A stretch of 64,000 bases of DNA from DATKJY01 sp964540105. Its GTDB lineage: Bacteria; Zixibacteria; MSB-5A5; GN15; FEB-12. The translations under genes and the position numbers were made by a program. Below, in pieces: positions 22,301 to 30,654 of the stretch; position 1 is the first letter of the stretch; each line of letters starts with the position of its first letter. The DNA lies in assembly GCA_964540105.1 (NCBI GenBank), contig CAZILL010000002.1:1116001-1180000 (forward strand), written 5' to 3'. The notes beneath the pieces are model-generated. The model was not told the origin of the DNA. It saw only the letters and a list, made by a program, of their open reading frames with translations, and did not search any database.

Positions 22301-22978
22301 AGTTACCCCGGATTTGGTGGCGGGAGTTCGACCAAGCAGGTGGCCTCGGCGCCGTCAAGCGCGGTTGTGCCTTCGAGAGAGTGGATGTCACTCTACGGCA
22401 AGAACATCACTCTAGACGGGAGGGCTCTCGCTTCGGGATCGACGATCGAAGCCCATAGCACCGATGGGACCCTGTGCGGCTCCGGAACATACGACGCGGG
22501 TGTCCTGAAGTTTACACCGATCTACGGTCACGACGACGCGAATGCCACAACCTCGACTTACCCCAAAACTGGCGAATCCATAGCGCTGAAAGTCAACGGC
22601 TCGAAAGTGTATCCGGCGATCACCTGGACCGCAAACGGTGATCGAAAGAGAGTCGAAAACCTGTCCATGAGCCCGACGAGCGTTCGGGAAACAGTGCCGA
22701 CTGCTTTCGCGCTCGGCCAGAACTACCCGAACCCATTCAATCCCAGCACGAATATCAGCTTCTCGATTCCAACGAATGCCCGCGTGCAGATCGACATCTT
22801 CAATGTCGCCGGACAGCGGGTGCGGACGCTGGTTGATCGCTCATTTGATGCCGGCGAGCACACGGTTCAGTGGGATGCCACGGACGCCTCCGGAAAGTCA
22901 GTTGCAGGAGGTATGTACTTCTATCGACTCACCTCAGGTGAGTTTGTTCAGTCGCGCAAGATGATGCTCTTGAAGTAA
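19388..22978 (+). CDS. Secreted Cys-rich repeat protein with PKD domain and C-terminal sorting domain
   Basis: A 1196-residue protein. ATG 19388 follows SD GGAAGGAGAAAGG, and the N-terminus is a signal peptide (hydrophobic AAVAIMALAIVLMSHTVS). Seven Cys-rich modules of ~80 residues follow. Each begins CPP/CPA-like, has VC(V/I)P in the middle, a TW.N..LCF strand, a T.GTY strand and ends NxCGT..C, like beta-sandwich repeats held by disulfides. Then comes a PKD domain (YLWLFGDGDTS), a VVPxxxWxxLY module, a GWNLISWNV region, a second VVPSREWMSLY module, and a C-terminal FlgD-Ig/T9SS-like sorting domain (NYPNPFNPSTNISFSIP ... GGMYFYRL). Probably cell-surface attached or released. Function unknown. 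Confidence 0.85.
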   Translation: MQTTAHGRSLATRHAAVAIMALAIVLMSHTVSTATSMIVCPPGALSKCIPQSGEVCVSLPIIGHDSVQCATGTWSAGQLCFSAPSGSIYEHRVIAYGGSVVETCLVSVNVRFGMPPTLTCPPDPFILEVCEPGSVCFSVPVKNAAKVSAPGASWANNVVCINVDTSGLYRTSLIATNDCGADTCLVSAHVIVGSRPIITCQQAIETTTCVLPISICAPVAVSGQDSVRTPFGVWTPNGQLCFTADTAGTYVIPVSAYNRCGASVCTVTYVVHKSDKPLIACPPAPLGGEMCEPGRVCIPLAITGADTVSVSGTSATWANGELCFSATGSGMYNFTVLAGNSCGTTECGFVYRVMIKGLPAVTCPADTIRVTTCDGNIAVPLPLSITNADSASVAGGTWVNDSLRFFAAANGNYTFGVMAFNSCGTAECSFTVAVKYAETASIECPSSIGVTTTGCPGSHICVPVVVRGALGVSTEVSMTGPGGTYTLLGPGAWVNDRLCFPNFQSFGSSYSVWFRVTAQGECNSVTCVFQVDIQIAPTSLISCPLIENNVSLCNPGTVCVPLTIRGATSVVIAGGTGTWANDKLCFFADTSGTYRHMAIATSDCGTDSCTVTTMVSIAPRPSACFTPQIGTGSSPLEVKFNNCSTPATGLKYLWLFGDGDTSVVSDPLHTYTHDGCYTVGLRVYDTCGNYSTRYDTVCVEGSHLVVPTDQWINLYCTNPTFNGVPLRPGDIVSAYDPSHVLCGMEVVRSDGSFGFMPVYRDDPSSLLDEGADVGDVISFALNGAPVFSVPAVQWTANGDRIQVCQFSTQVCRSIHLKTGWNLISWNVEYSGRIQDAIQSIRGCVDVVLGFDQRGFTYDPANEEFSTLATVDYHTGHWFLMTCDTVLEVCGLPINPNDGISIFNGWNLVSYWPQQNLAVADALASIINSVPIVYSWDDLILVWLKGGTSFNTLVELRPLFAYWVNSTSDGFLSYPGFGGGSSTKQVASAPSSAVVPSREWMSLYGKNITLDGRALASGSTIEAHSTDGTLCGSGTYDAGVLKFTPIYGHDDANATTSTYPKTGESIALKVNGSKVYPAITWTANGDRKRVENLSMSPTSVRETVPTAFALGQNYPNPFNPSTNISFSIPTNARVQIDIFNVAGQRVRTLVDRSFDAGEHTVQWDATDASGKSVAGGMYFYRLTSGEFVQSRKMMLLK

Positions 22979-22989
22979 GGACGATTCGT

Positions 22990-23053
22990 GCTCGAGGAGG
23001 CTCGAGCAAAGGGCATTGAAAACTGGCGGTTCGTGATTCCCGGGCCGCCAGTT
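22990..23053 (+). terminator. Double hairpin after the surface protein gene
   Basis: First hairpin 22990-23007: GCTCGAG, loop GAGG, CTCGAGC. Second hairpin 23021-23053: AACTGGCGG/CCGCCAGTT with a 15-nt loop, followed by CTGTTATG. Located 12 bp after the stop. Probably a terminator or 3' stabiliser, though the T run is poor. Confidence 0.55.
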
Positions 23054-23141
23054 CTGTTATGCGTTAGTTTTGAGTTGGCAAACCATCGGCAGGTTCCTAT
23101 TCTCATATCTCAAAGCAGGCATTGTTAACCGGAGAGGTCTA

Positions 23142-24527
23142 TTGATAACACTTGCGTTTCATGGCGCGGCCGGAACGGTGACCGGATCCAAGTACCTGGT
23201 CAGCGTCAACGACAAGAAGATCCTTGTCGACTGTGGAATGTTCCAGGGAGCGAAAGAACTGAGAGCGCGGAACTGGACCGCGCCTCCGTTTGATCCACGA
23301 ACGGTGGAGGCGATTGTCCTGACTCACGGGCATATCGACCACGTCGGCTACTTGCCGCGTCTCGGAGCTGACGGGTTCGCGGGGAGGGTTTTTGCCACGG
23401 CTCCGACCGTGGACATTGCGAGCCTGTCGCTTTTGGATACGGCTCACATTCAGACGGAAGACGCGGAATTCCGCAACAAGAAGAAACTGACCAGTCATCC
23501 GGTGGCGTTGCCGCTGTTCACGGTCGACGACGTGGAGAATGTTACGCGACGGTTCGCCGGTGTTCCGTTCGACACCTGGACGAAAATAGGGGAAGAGTTC
23601 CGCTTTCGCTACCATGTCGTCGGGCATTTGCTCGGGGCGGCGTGTGTCGAGCTCGAGCTCAACGACGGGTCACGCAAGGTCACCGTTCTGTTCTCCGGCG
23701 ACATTGGCCGCTACGGCAATCCATTGACCCGAAACCCGGTGGAACCGCCACGGTGCGACTATCTGGTGTGCGAGTCGACGTACGGCGGGCGGATGCACCC
23801 GGTGGAGGACCCGTACACAGCGCTCGGCGATCTTATCAACGAGGTTGTGGCCAACAAGAGCGTCTTGCTGATTCCATCATTTGCCGTCGGGCGGACCCAG
23901 CAGATCACCTTTCTGGTAAACGAGCTCGTGGCCCACAAGCGCATTCCACCGATTCAGATTCACATCGATTCGCCGATGGCGGTGTCAGCGACGGATATCT
24001 ATATCAAGTACGCAGCGTACCATGCGGTCAGTTTGGAGCGGCTTGGCGGCGCGGAGTGTGTGCTCAACGGGAAGAACGTCACGCTGCACCGCAAGCGGAA
24101 ATCGTCGCAAGAGCTTAACACGCTGAAGGGGCCAGCGATCATTATTTCAGCCAGCGGGATGCTGACCGGCGGGCGGATTCTGCACCACCTGCTGAATCGC
24201 CTTGGGGACACGCGCGCAGTGGTCGCTCTCGTAGGTTTCATGGCCGAGGGGACACTCGGACGGAAACTTACCGACGGGGCGACGATGGTCTACATTCATA
24301 AGACGCCGGTGGAAGTGCGAGCGAAGATCGTGGTGATGGGCGGACTTTCGGGGCACGCTGATTACTATGAGATTCTGCATTGGCTGGAAGCGCTCGCGGA
24401 GGCTCCGCGGCAAGTGTTTGTGACGCATGGGGAGCCGTCGCAATCGGAAGCGATGGCGGCGCATATCCAACAGGAGCGGGGCTGGAGCACGCTGATACCG
24501 AAGCTGGATCAAGTGGTGGAGCTGTAG
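23142..24527 (+). CDS. MBL-fold/beta-CASP RNA-processing exonuclease
   Basis: About 461 residues from TTG 23142 (SD GGAGAGG five bases upstream; an open frame extends further but has no SD). The metallo-beta-lactamase core has AGTVTGSKYLV and the Zn-binding HGHIDHVG, then GHLLGAA and FSGDIGR. The beta-CASP part has PSFAVGRTQQ, ISASGMLTGGRI and GLSGHADYYE, with a final H in VTHGEPSQSEA. This is the Ysh1/CPSF73-like bacterial type (TTHA0252-like), a Zn-dependent ribonuclease acting on RNA ends. Stand-alone; convergent with gdhA. Confidence 0.92.
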   Translation: MITLAFHGAAGTVTGSKYLVSVNDKKILVDCGMFQGAKELRARNWTAPPFDPRTVEAIVLTHGHIDHVGYLPRLGADGFAGRVFATAPTVDIASLSLLDTAHIQTEDAEFRNKKKLTSHPVALPLFTVDDVENVTRRFAGVPFDTWTKIGEEFRFRYHVVGHLLGAACVELELNDGSRKVTVLFSGDIGRYGNPLTRNPVEPPRCDYLVCESTYGGRMHPVEDPYTALGDLINEVVANKSVLLIPSFAVGRTQQITFLVNELVAHKRIPPIQIHIDSPMAVSATDIYIKYAAYHAVSLERLGGAECVLNGKNVTLHRKRKSSQELNTLKGPAIIISASGMLTGGRILHHLLNRLGDTRAVVALVGFMAEGTLGRKLTDGATMVYIHKTPVEVRAKIVVMGGLSGHADYYEILHWLEALAEAPRQVFVTHGEPSQSEAMAAHIQQERGWSTLIPKLDQVVEL

Positions 24528-24548
24528 AGAACCCACGAGATGAGAATA

Positions 24549-24592
24549 GCGTCAGTTCACATCCCTTTTTGAGAAGGGACAAGAACTGACGC
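24549..24592. terminator. Long inverted repeat between convergent genes
   Basis: Outer arms GCGTCAGTTC/GAACTGACGC (10 bp, perfect), an ACAT/ACAA internal loop, inner arms CCCTT/AAGGG with a small loop. Placed between convergent genes, so it could stop transcription from both sides, although no T run follows directly. Confidence 0.5.
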
Positions 24593-24617
24593 AACACTTG
24601 CAAAGTGACGGAACATT

Positions 24618-24673
24618 AAGAGCCCCTCAACCGCCCTTCGGGCAGTTCTCCCCAACGAGGAGAAGGGGAAGGG
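24618..24673. repeat. REP-like intergenic palindromic sequence
   Basis: Two adjacent small palindromes, GCCC-TTC-GGGC and TTCTCC-n7-GGAGAA, inside a C-rich then G-rich run of the 'CCCTTCGGGCAGTTCTCCCC..GAGGAGAAGGGG' kind. Sequences of this type recur between genes in many bacterial genomes. Only one copy is in this window, so repeat status is an inference. Confidence 0.4.
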
Positions 24674-24708
24674 TCTCGGTTCTCGGGATTCTTCAGGTCT
24701 GCGAAGAA

Positions 24709-25995
24709 TCAGACCCAGCCACGATCTTTGCTGGCCTGGGCGACACGGCTCACCGCTATAGCATACGCGGCGTCGCGCATGTAGAGCTTCCTGTTGCGAG
24801 CCAGTTCACTCACGGCATGGAAAGCCGATGTCATCTTGACATCGAGCTTGCTCAGCACTTCGTCTTTCTCCCAGAAGTAGTTCATGTTACTCTGCACTTG
24901 CTCGAAATAGCTGCAGGTGACGCCGCCGGCATTGGCAAGGAAATCGGGAATCATGAAGATACCACGCTCAGCGATCACCTTGTCAGCCTCGGGGGTGGTG
25001 GGGCCGTTGGCGCCTTCCGCAATCAGACGGACACGCTTGGCGATCTTGCCGACGTTATCGCCGGTAATCTGATTTTCTATCGCTGATGGGAAGAGGATGT
25101 CGACATTCTGCTCCAGCCAGGCGTCGCCGGGAAGAACTTCGTAGCCGAGCGATTTCGCTTTATTCTTGTCGATGCCGCCGAATTTGTCGGTGATGGTGAG
25201 GAGTTGGTCGGGGTCGATACCCGACTCTCTCTTGTACGTGTACGAGGTTTGGTCCCCTTGATCCCAGCTTGACGCACAGATCACTTTGCCCCCCAACTGC
25301 TGGTAAAGACGGATGGCGTATTGGGCGACGTTGCCGAAGCCCTGTACACTGGCCACGGTGTTGGCCGCTTTCATGCCAAGTTCTTTGAGGGCCTCGCGGA
25401 CGGTGTAGACGACGCCATAGCCGGTGGCTTCAGTTCTTCCGAGCGAGCCGCCGAGTCCAACCGGTTTGCCGGTGATCAGGCCGGGGAGTTTGGCGCGGTG
25501 GATAGTCTCATATTCGTCGAGCATCCAGAGCATATGTTGAGCATTGGTCATGACATCGGGAGCAGGCACGTCGATGAGGGGCCCGATGTCGCGTGAAAGT
25601 TGACGCACCCAGCCGCGACAGATCTTCTCCTGTTCGAGCATGCTGAGGGTGTGAGGGTCGCAGATCACGCCCCCTTTGCTTCCGCCCAGGGGGATGTCGA
25701 CGACCGAGCACTTCCAGGTCATCCACATGGCGAGAGCGCGGACAGTGTCGATGGTTTCGTTGGGATGGAAGCGAATCCCGCCTTTGCCGGGACCTCGAGA
25801 GTCGTTGTGTTGGACACGGAAACCGCGGAAGATCTGGACGGAGCCATTGTCCATCCGAACCGGGATGCTGAAGTGGTATTCGCGACTCGGGACACGAAGG
25901 AGTTCGCGGGTGGCTTTGTCCAGGGCGAGGATGTCGGCAGCTTTGTCGAACTGAGCCTGGGCCATGGCAAAGGGGTTGAATGATTTGCTTTCCAT
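24709..25995 (-). CDS. gdhA: Glutamate dehydrogenase
   Basis: A 428-residue enzyme interconverting glutamate and 2-oxoglutarate plus ammonia. The substrate domain has QHNDSRGPGKGGIRFHPNE, with the catalytic lysine in PLGGSKGGVI (motif residues ~100-110) and PAPDVMTN. The dinucleotide domain has VQGFGNVAQ (GxGxxA/G Rossmann) and EGANGPTTPEA. The 428-residue length fits the hexameric short-form (archaeal/Bacillus) class. Cofactor preference not assigned. Start ATG 25995 with SD GAGGAG. Confidence 0.95.
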   Translation of the reverse strand: MESKSFNPFAMAQAQFDKAADILALDKATRELLRVPSREYHFSIPVRMDNGSVQIFRGFRVQHNDSRGPGKGGIRFHPNETIDTVRALAMWMTWKCSVVDIPLGGSKGGVICDPHTLSMLEQEKICRGWVRQLSRDIGPLIDVPAPDVMTNAQHMLWMLDEYETIHRAKLPGLITGKPVGLGGSLGRTEATGYGVVYTVREALKELGMKAANTVASVQGFGNVAQYAIRLYQQLGGKVICASSWDQGDQTSYTYKRESGIDPDQLLTITDKFGGIDKNKAKSLGYEVLPGDAWLEQNVDILFPSAIENQITGDNVGKIAKRVRLIAEGANGPTTPEADKVIAERGIFMIPDFLANAGGVTCSYFEQVQSNMNYFWEKDEVLSKLDVKMTSAFHAVSELARNRKLYMRDAAYAIAVSRVAQASKDRGWV

Positions 25996-26397
25996 TTACT
26001 TTCTCCTCGAAGGTTGTAGTCGATGTTTTACGGTCGCGCAACGCATGCAGAATCATTGCCGATCGCAAGCAAGCGGCTCACGTTAGGTGGGCGTGACGAA
26101 CGAGCAATCGCGGGTGCCGATTTGGTCTTCATAGTGGCGGTATGGTGTGAGGATTTCTGGAAAATGTCAAGTATTTCTATAATGGAGAAATAAGGTACGT
26201 GACGGCGGGTACAGTACATTAAGGTGTTGTTACACAATATGATACATAGCCTCGCGACTGTGTTTGGCGAAACTGAAAAGGTAGAAGTATGTGAAAAAAT
26301 GTACGATTTCGATGCGGCCGAGAGCCTGCAAAGAGGGGAACAGCCTTGACTTTCGGGGGACTTGGGGTATTTTGGATTTTTGGCAAGAAGGAACCAT
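25996..26397. other. Intergenic region between gdhA and the glycan locus
   Basis: A 402-bp divergent spacer, A/T-richer than its flanks, with no credible gene. A minus-strand TTGACA at 26170-26165 could serve gdhA (its -10 is unclear). On the plus strand TTGACT (26346-26351), 17 bp, TATTTG lies about 25 bp before the aminotransferase start and could drive the glycan locus, but would leave a very short leader. Confidence 0.5.
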
Positions 26398-27504
26398 ATG
26401 CAAGTACCGTTTTTGGATTTACAGGCTCAGTATCGATCGATCAAAACAGATCTGGATAGCGCTATACAATCGGTTCTGGACAAGTCCTCTTATGTCCTTG
26501 GACCGGCGGTGGCGGAATTTGAAAAACAGTTTGCAACCTATTGTGGCTCTCGCGAGTGTGTTGGAATTAACAACGGGACCAACGCGTTGATGGTGGCGCT
26601 ACGGGCGCTCGGGGTTGGGCCGGGAGACGAGGTAATCACGGCCGCCAATACCTTCATCGCGACCGCCGCAGCAGTTGCCCACACGGGAGCAACACCGGTT
26701 CTGGTCGACGCCGACCCGGTGAGTCGCACGATTGACCCAGCGTTGATCGAGCGGGCGATCACGAAGAAGACCAAGGTAATCATTCCTGTGCATCTGTATG
26801 GTCGAACGGCGGATATGGATCCGATTCTGGCGATCGCGGCGAAGCAGAATCTGGTCGTGCTTGAAGATGCCGCGCAAGCTCACGGTGCGAAATATAAGGG
26901 GCGTCTGGCGGGATCGATGGGGCGGATGACCGGTTTTTCGTTCTATCCGGGTAAGAATCTTGGAGCATACGGAGAAGGGGGAGCGATTACAACCTCCGAT
27001 CCGGAACTGGCGCGGGTTTCGCGGATGCTTCGGGATCACGGCTCGGAGCGGAAATACTACCACGACATGCTGGGGTACAACGCTCGCCTTGAGGGGATTC
27101 AAGGAGCGGTGCTGGGTGCGAAGCTGAAGTATCTGGACAAATGGAATGCAGAGCGGAATCGCGTCGCCAAGCGATACAATGAATTGTTGAAGGGAAGTGC
27201 GGCGCGTGTCCCTGACATGAACCCGGGTTATTTCCAGGTGTTTCACTTGTACGTGGTAGAGGTCGATCGCAGGGAAGAGTTGCAGCAGTTCCTGCAGGGG
27301 AAGCAGATTTCGACCTTGATTCACTACCCGGTGCCAATCCATATGCAGAAGGCTTTTGCGCATTTGGGATATCGGGTCGGAGAATTCCCGGTGACGGAGC
27401 AGATGGCGGGGCGGATTCTGTCGCTGCCGATGTTCCCCGAACTGACCGACGAGCAGATCCGGTTTGTGGCGGAGGGGATCAAGGAGTTCTTTGGCGACAA
27501 GTGA
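26398..27504 (+). CDS. DegT/DnrJ/EryC1/StrS-family sugar aminotransferase
   Basis: A 368-residue PLP enzyme that aminates keto-sugar nucleotides. ATG 26398 has SD AAGAAGGA. Motifs: NGTNAL (phosphate cup), VHLYGRTADMDPI, LEDAAQAHGA (Asp binding the PLP ring nitrogen), and the PLP lysine K186 in FYPGKNLGAYGEGGA. C-terminal YPVPIHMQKAF is typical. Product (for example an amino-deoxy sugar) not assignable. First gene of a glycan locus of eight genes on one strand. Confidence 0.92.
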   Translation: MQVPFLDLQAQYRSIKTDLDSAIQSVLDKSSYVLGPAVAEFEKQFATYCGSRECVGINNGTNALMVALRALGVGPGDEVITAANTFIATAAAVAHTGATPVLVDADPVSRTIDPALIERAITKKTKVIIPVHLYGRTADMDPILAIAAKQNLVVLEDAAQAHGAKYKGRLAGSMGRMTGFSFYPGKNLGAYGEGGAITTSDPELARVSRMLRDHGSERKYYHDMLGYNARLEGIQGAVLGAKLKYLDKWNAERNRVAKRYNELLKGSAARVPDMNPGYFQVFHLYVVEVDRREELQQFLQGKQISTLIHYPVPIHMQKAFAHLGYRVGEFPVTEQMAGRILSLPMFPELTDEQIRFVAEGIKEFFGDK

Positions 27505-29653
27505 CCGCGGCCGATCATCGTCGAGGCTATATGTGGTCGCTGTTGCAGCGATTGTTATGATCATTTTGTCGATACGGCTGTATCGCATTGACGCCGATCC
27601 GCCGGTTGAGCTGTCGCGCTCGTCCGATGTGTATACGGATACCGGCCAGTACACGATATTCGCCCGATACTTTATCCAGACCGGGCAGTTTAATCCGCTT
27701 CATGATTATCGTTTCAGTGTTTTCCTCAAGTCATCGGTGACGGCTCTGGCGGTTGTCGTATTCAAACTTCTGGGGGTAGGCGTATGGCAGTCGAATCTGA
27801 TAGGGGTGTTGTACGCGTTCGGAGCGCTGATGTTGTTTGCGCTCTTCCTCTGGCGCGTGGCCGGAAAGTGGACTTTTGCGCTCTTTCTGCTGTTCGCCGG
27901 CCTGGATTTCAATCTCCTCTTCTATGGGCGGCTTCCGTTTCTCGAACACGCAATGGCCTTCTGGGTGTTCCTGGGGTTGGTGTTGATAACGTACGGACGA
28001 GGGTGGGCGCCCTTTCTGCTGGGTGGAATGGCGTTGGGGGTGGGAATTTTCTTTGGAAAGATCGTCGGGATGGTGTTCCTGTTTCCATTCAGCTGTTACT
28101 TCCTCTATCGCATGCTCAATAATGATGAACGCTTTCCCAGGATACGATGGACAAAAGTGGGGCTGTTTGCCCTTGGATTTACCACGACCACACTCTTCTG
28201 GTATTTCTTTACGTACCTGCCCATGAAAGCGCTGGTAGCGGGATATCTGGAAGAGCAGACGGTCTCGCTCTATGGGAGTCCGGAAGCGCTCAATTCGGTT
28301 GGGGACTTCTTCTACAAGTTGCTGACTTTTGGCATCTTCTCGCAGCTCAACACACGGGAGTTTCTGCCGCTGGGGCTGGCGGCAGGATTCATTGGGATGG
28401 TCGCTTATCATGCCGTGTCATGGAGAGGCTGGAAGACCGGCTTTGGGCGCTGGAATGCGGGGCATCTGTTCATCGCGGCGATGATCGTCGCGTTCTGGGG
28501 AGCACTGATGATCTGGAATTATCGTCCACTACGATATCAGCTGGTGATATTGTACGCAGTCCTGGGAGCCTCGGCGGTCGTTGTTGAACGGATTATCGGG
28601 CCGTGGCGGCCGGCGACCCGTGCCCGCACGCCAGTCCTGTTCTTTCCTCTGTGCGCGCTGATAGTCGCGATACCTGTCTATTTTGTTTTGGGACTGGTAA
28701 TGGCCACGCTGGGCAAAGAGTTCTTCTTTGATAATTCGCATTTCCTGATCGCCGCGGTGTCGGCCTTGATTTCCGCCGGAATCATGGCATCGATCTTCTG
28801 GTATCGGCGAGGAGGGATCAGGTATAGCAAAATAGCAGCATATGGTGCGGCGGGTACGCTCGTCGCGCTGATTCTGGGCACATCGGTGTGGCACTATGGG
28901 TCGTGGGTTCAACGCGCGACCTACATCATTCGCGATACGAGTGAGGAATTGCCGAAGATTCTCTCGCCGGAAGCGATCCTGGCGGGGCCATTTGCACCGA
29001 ATCTTACAGTTGGCTCATCGCTCAAGGCGGTGATCCACATGTTCGGAGTTTCCCGGGCGGACACGACGCTGTTTACCCATTTCCCCGTGACGCACTTGAT
29101 CCTCGACGAGCAGAATGAAACGCTGGCCAGGCGAGATTATCCAGAGATGATGCAGAACAGCACGCTGGTATTCAGCTGTCTGGTGGGACAGCAAAAAGTA
29201 CGACTTTGGCGAATTGCGGCAGGTTCGGGCAACAGACTGGCGGGAAGTTATCCGATTTCACTGTACGAGGGGATGCAGCATTTCAGCATCATCGGCGATT
29301 CCGTGCTGGCGCGGCAATACACGAGCAAATACCTTGAAGCATACCCGGACAATTTCGCGGGATATGGTCTTCTTGGGTATCAGGCATGGCAAGAAGGCAG
29401 ATTCGACGAAGCGGAGCGGTACTTCAAGAAAGGGATTGAGTTTTCGCCGACAAACTACCTTCTTATTTCCATCTTGGCGCGATTCTATCGTGATCGATAT
29501 GTCGCAACTGCCGATGAATCGGTGAAGCAGAAAGCGCTTCGAGAATACGAGCGAGTGTTGTTTTTTGTTCCGGCGACTAAGGTGGCCCGGAAGGAATACG
29601 AAGAACTACGGGATCATGACGCATGGCAATTGAGGAAAGATACCAATTCATAG
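27491..29653 (+). CDS. Membrane glycosyltransferase-like protein with C-terminal TPR
   Basis: About 720 residues. TTG 27491 with SD AAGGAG, overlapping the aminotransferase end; an in-frame TTG nine codons earlier is possible. It has about ten to twelve TM segments with an early luminal acidic patch (YTDTGQYTIFARYF), like PMT/ArnT-type GT-C enzymes that take sugar from polyprenyl phosphate. A soluble C-terminal third holds TPR-like helices (YGLLGYQAWQEGRFDEAERYFKKGIEFSP). Same architecture as the gene at 0.8-2.7 kb but not an obvious duplicate. Donor and acceptor unknown. Overlaps the next gene by 31 bp. Confidence 0.7.
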   Translation: MATSDRGRSSSRLYVVAVAAIVMIILSIRLYRIDADPPVELSRSSDVYTDTGQYTIFARYFIQTGQFNPLHDYRFSVFLKSSVTALAVVVFKLLGVGVWQSNLIGVLYAFGALMLFALFLWRVAGKWTFALFLLFAGLDFNLLFYGRLPFLEHAMAFWVFLGLVLITYGRGWAPFLLGGMALGVGIFFGKIVGMVFLFPFSCYFLYRMLNNDERFPRIRWTKVGLFALGFTTTTLFWYFFTYLPMKALVAGYLEEQTVSLYGSPEALNSVGDFFYKLLTFGIFSQLNTREFLPLGLAAGFIGMVAYHAVSWRGWKTGFGRWNAGHLFIAAMIVAFWGALMIWNYRPLRYQLVILYAVLGASAVVVERIIGPWRPATRARTPVLFFPLCALIVAIPVYFVLGLVMATLGKEFFFDNSHFLIAAVSALISAGIMASIFWYRRGGIRYSKIAAYGAAGTLVALILGTSVWHYGSWVQRATYIIRDTSEELPKILSPEAILAGPFAPNLTVGSSLKAVIHMFGVSRADTTLFTHFPVTHLILDEQNETLARRDYPEMMQNSTLVFSCLVGQQKVRLWRIAAGSGNRLAGSYPISLYEGMQHFSIIGDSVLARQYTSKYLEAYPDNFAGYGLLGYQAWQEGRFDEAERYFKKGIEFSPTNYLLISILARFYRDRYVATADESVKQKALREYERVLFFVPATKVARKEYEELRDHDAWQLRKDTNS

Positions 29654-30585
29654 TTTCGACAATCGTTCCGGCCATGAATGAAGAGGGGAACATTGACGAG
29701 TTCTGTCGATTGTTTTCAGAGATGCTGGCGCGAGCCCCTTTTGCGGGGGAACTCGTGTTTGTCGACGATGGATCGACCGATGGGACTCTGGTGAAGATCC
29801 AGGCGAACGCTGAGCGATACGATTTTGTTCGTGTGGCGGTTCATCAACGGAATCGTGGATTAACGGAAGCGCTTCAGACCGGGTTTGCGGCGTCGAAGGG
29901 AGACGTTTTCGTGTTCTACCCTGCCGACCTTCAGTACTTGCCAGAGGATATTCCCGCCCTGGTGGCGCCGATTGCTCATGGGGCCGATATCTGCACTGGA
30001 TGGAAGCAGGGAAAGTATAACAAGAAGCTCGTATCCACGATCTACAATGCATTCAGTCGGCGCCTGTTTGGCCTGAAGGTTCATGATCTCAACTCGGTGA
30101 AAGCGTTCCGGCGCGCCGTGGTCGAGAGTATTTTCCTGCGCAGAGATTGGCATCGATATCTGGTCGTGCTGGCTGCGAATGAGGGGTATCGGGTGGAAGA
30201 GGTTAAGATCGCGCTCTACCCGCGTCACTCGGGAAAGACAAAGTTCTCGATCTGGCGGATCCCGGTCGGCGTGCTCGATATGCTGGCCGTTAAGTTCCAG
30301 ATCACGTTTGCCAGAAAGCCACTTCTGTATTTTGGACTGGCGGGCGCGTTGCTGCTGATGATGGGGCTGCTGGTGGGTTTGTACGCTGTTTACGAACGAT
30401 ATGTGCTCGGAATGGGACAGCGCCAATGGTTGTACTTGGTGATCCTCCTGGCCGGACTCGGGCTGGGGTTGTTCATGCTGGGGTTCATGTCGGAAGGGCA
30501 GGCGGCCGCTCGCGAAGAGATCAGCGACCTTCGTCGAAAGACCCAGGCGCTTCTCGACGAGATGAAGAAAGGTCAGCGATCCTGA
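29623..30585 (+). CDS. GT2 glycosyltransferase (DPM1/DPG synthase-like) with C-terminal TM pair
   Basis: A 320-residue protein. The GT-A domain has IVPAMNEEGNI, FVDDGSTDGT (nucleotide-sugar binding), and FYPADLQYLPEDI in place of the usual DADLQ, keeping D at the metal site region. C-terminal: two TM segments (~228-255 and ~265-290) and a charged tail. This layout is that of polyprenyl-phosphate hexose synthases that feed GT-C enzymes such as its upstream neighbour. Start ATG overlaps the previous gene by 31 bp. Confidence 0.88.
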   Translation: MAIEERYQFIVSTIVPAMNEEGNIDEFCRLFSEMLARAPFAGELVFVDDGSTDGTLVKIQANAERYDFVRVAVHQRNRGLTEALQTGFAASKGDVFVFYPADLQYLPEDIPALVAPIAHGADICTGWKQGKYNKKLVSTIYNAFSRRLFGLKVHDLNSVKAFRRAVVESIFLRRDWHRYLVVLAANEGYRVEEVKIALYPRHSGKTKFSIWRIPVGVLDMLAVKFQITFARKPLLYFGLAGALLLMMGLLVGLYAVYERYVLGMGQRQWLYLVILLAGLGLGLFMLGFMSEGQAAAREEISDLRRKTQALLDEMKKGQRS

Positions 30586-30654
30586 GCCTCGAACGCCCTG
30601 ATATCGCCGCCAGTCTTTAGTTGATTGCACATCCTCTCTTTGCTTTCGTCGGAT

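Noticed and set aside
23070..23141. Upstream extension of the MBL nuclease
   Set aside because: The family fold starts at LTLAFHGAAGTVTG; TTG 23142 has a proper SD, whereas 23070 has none.
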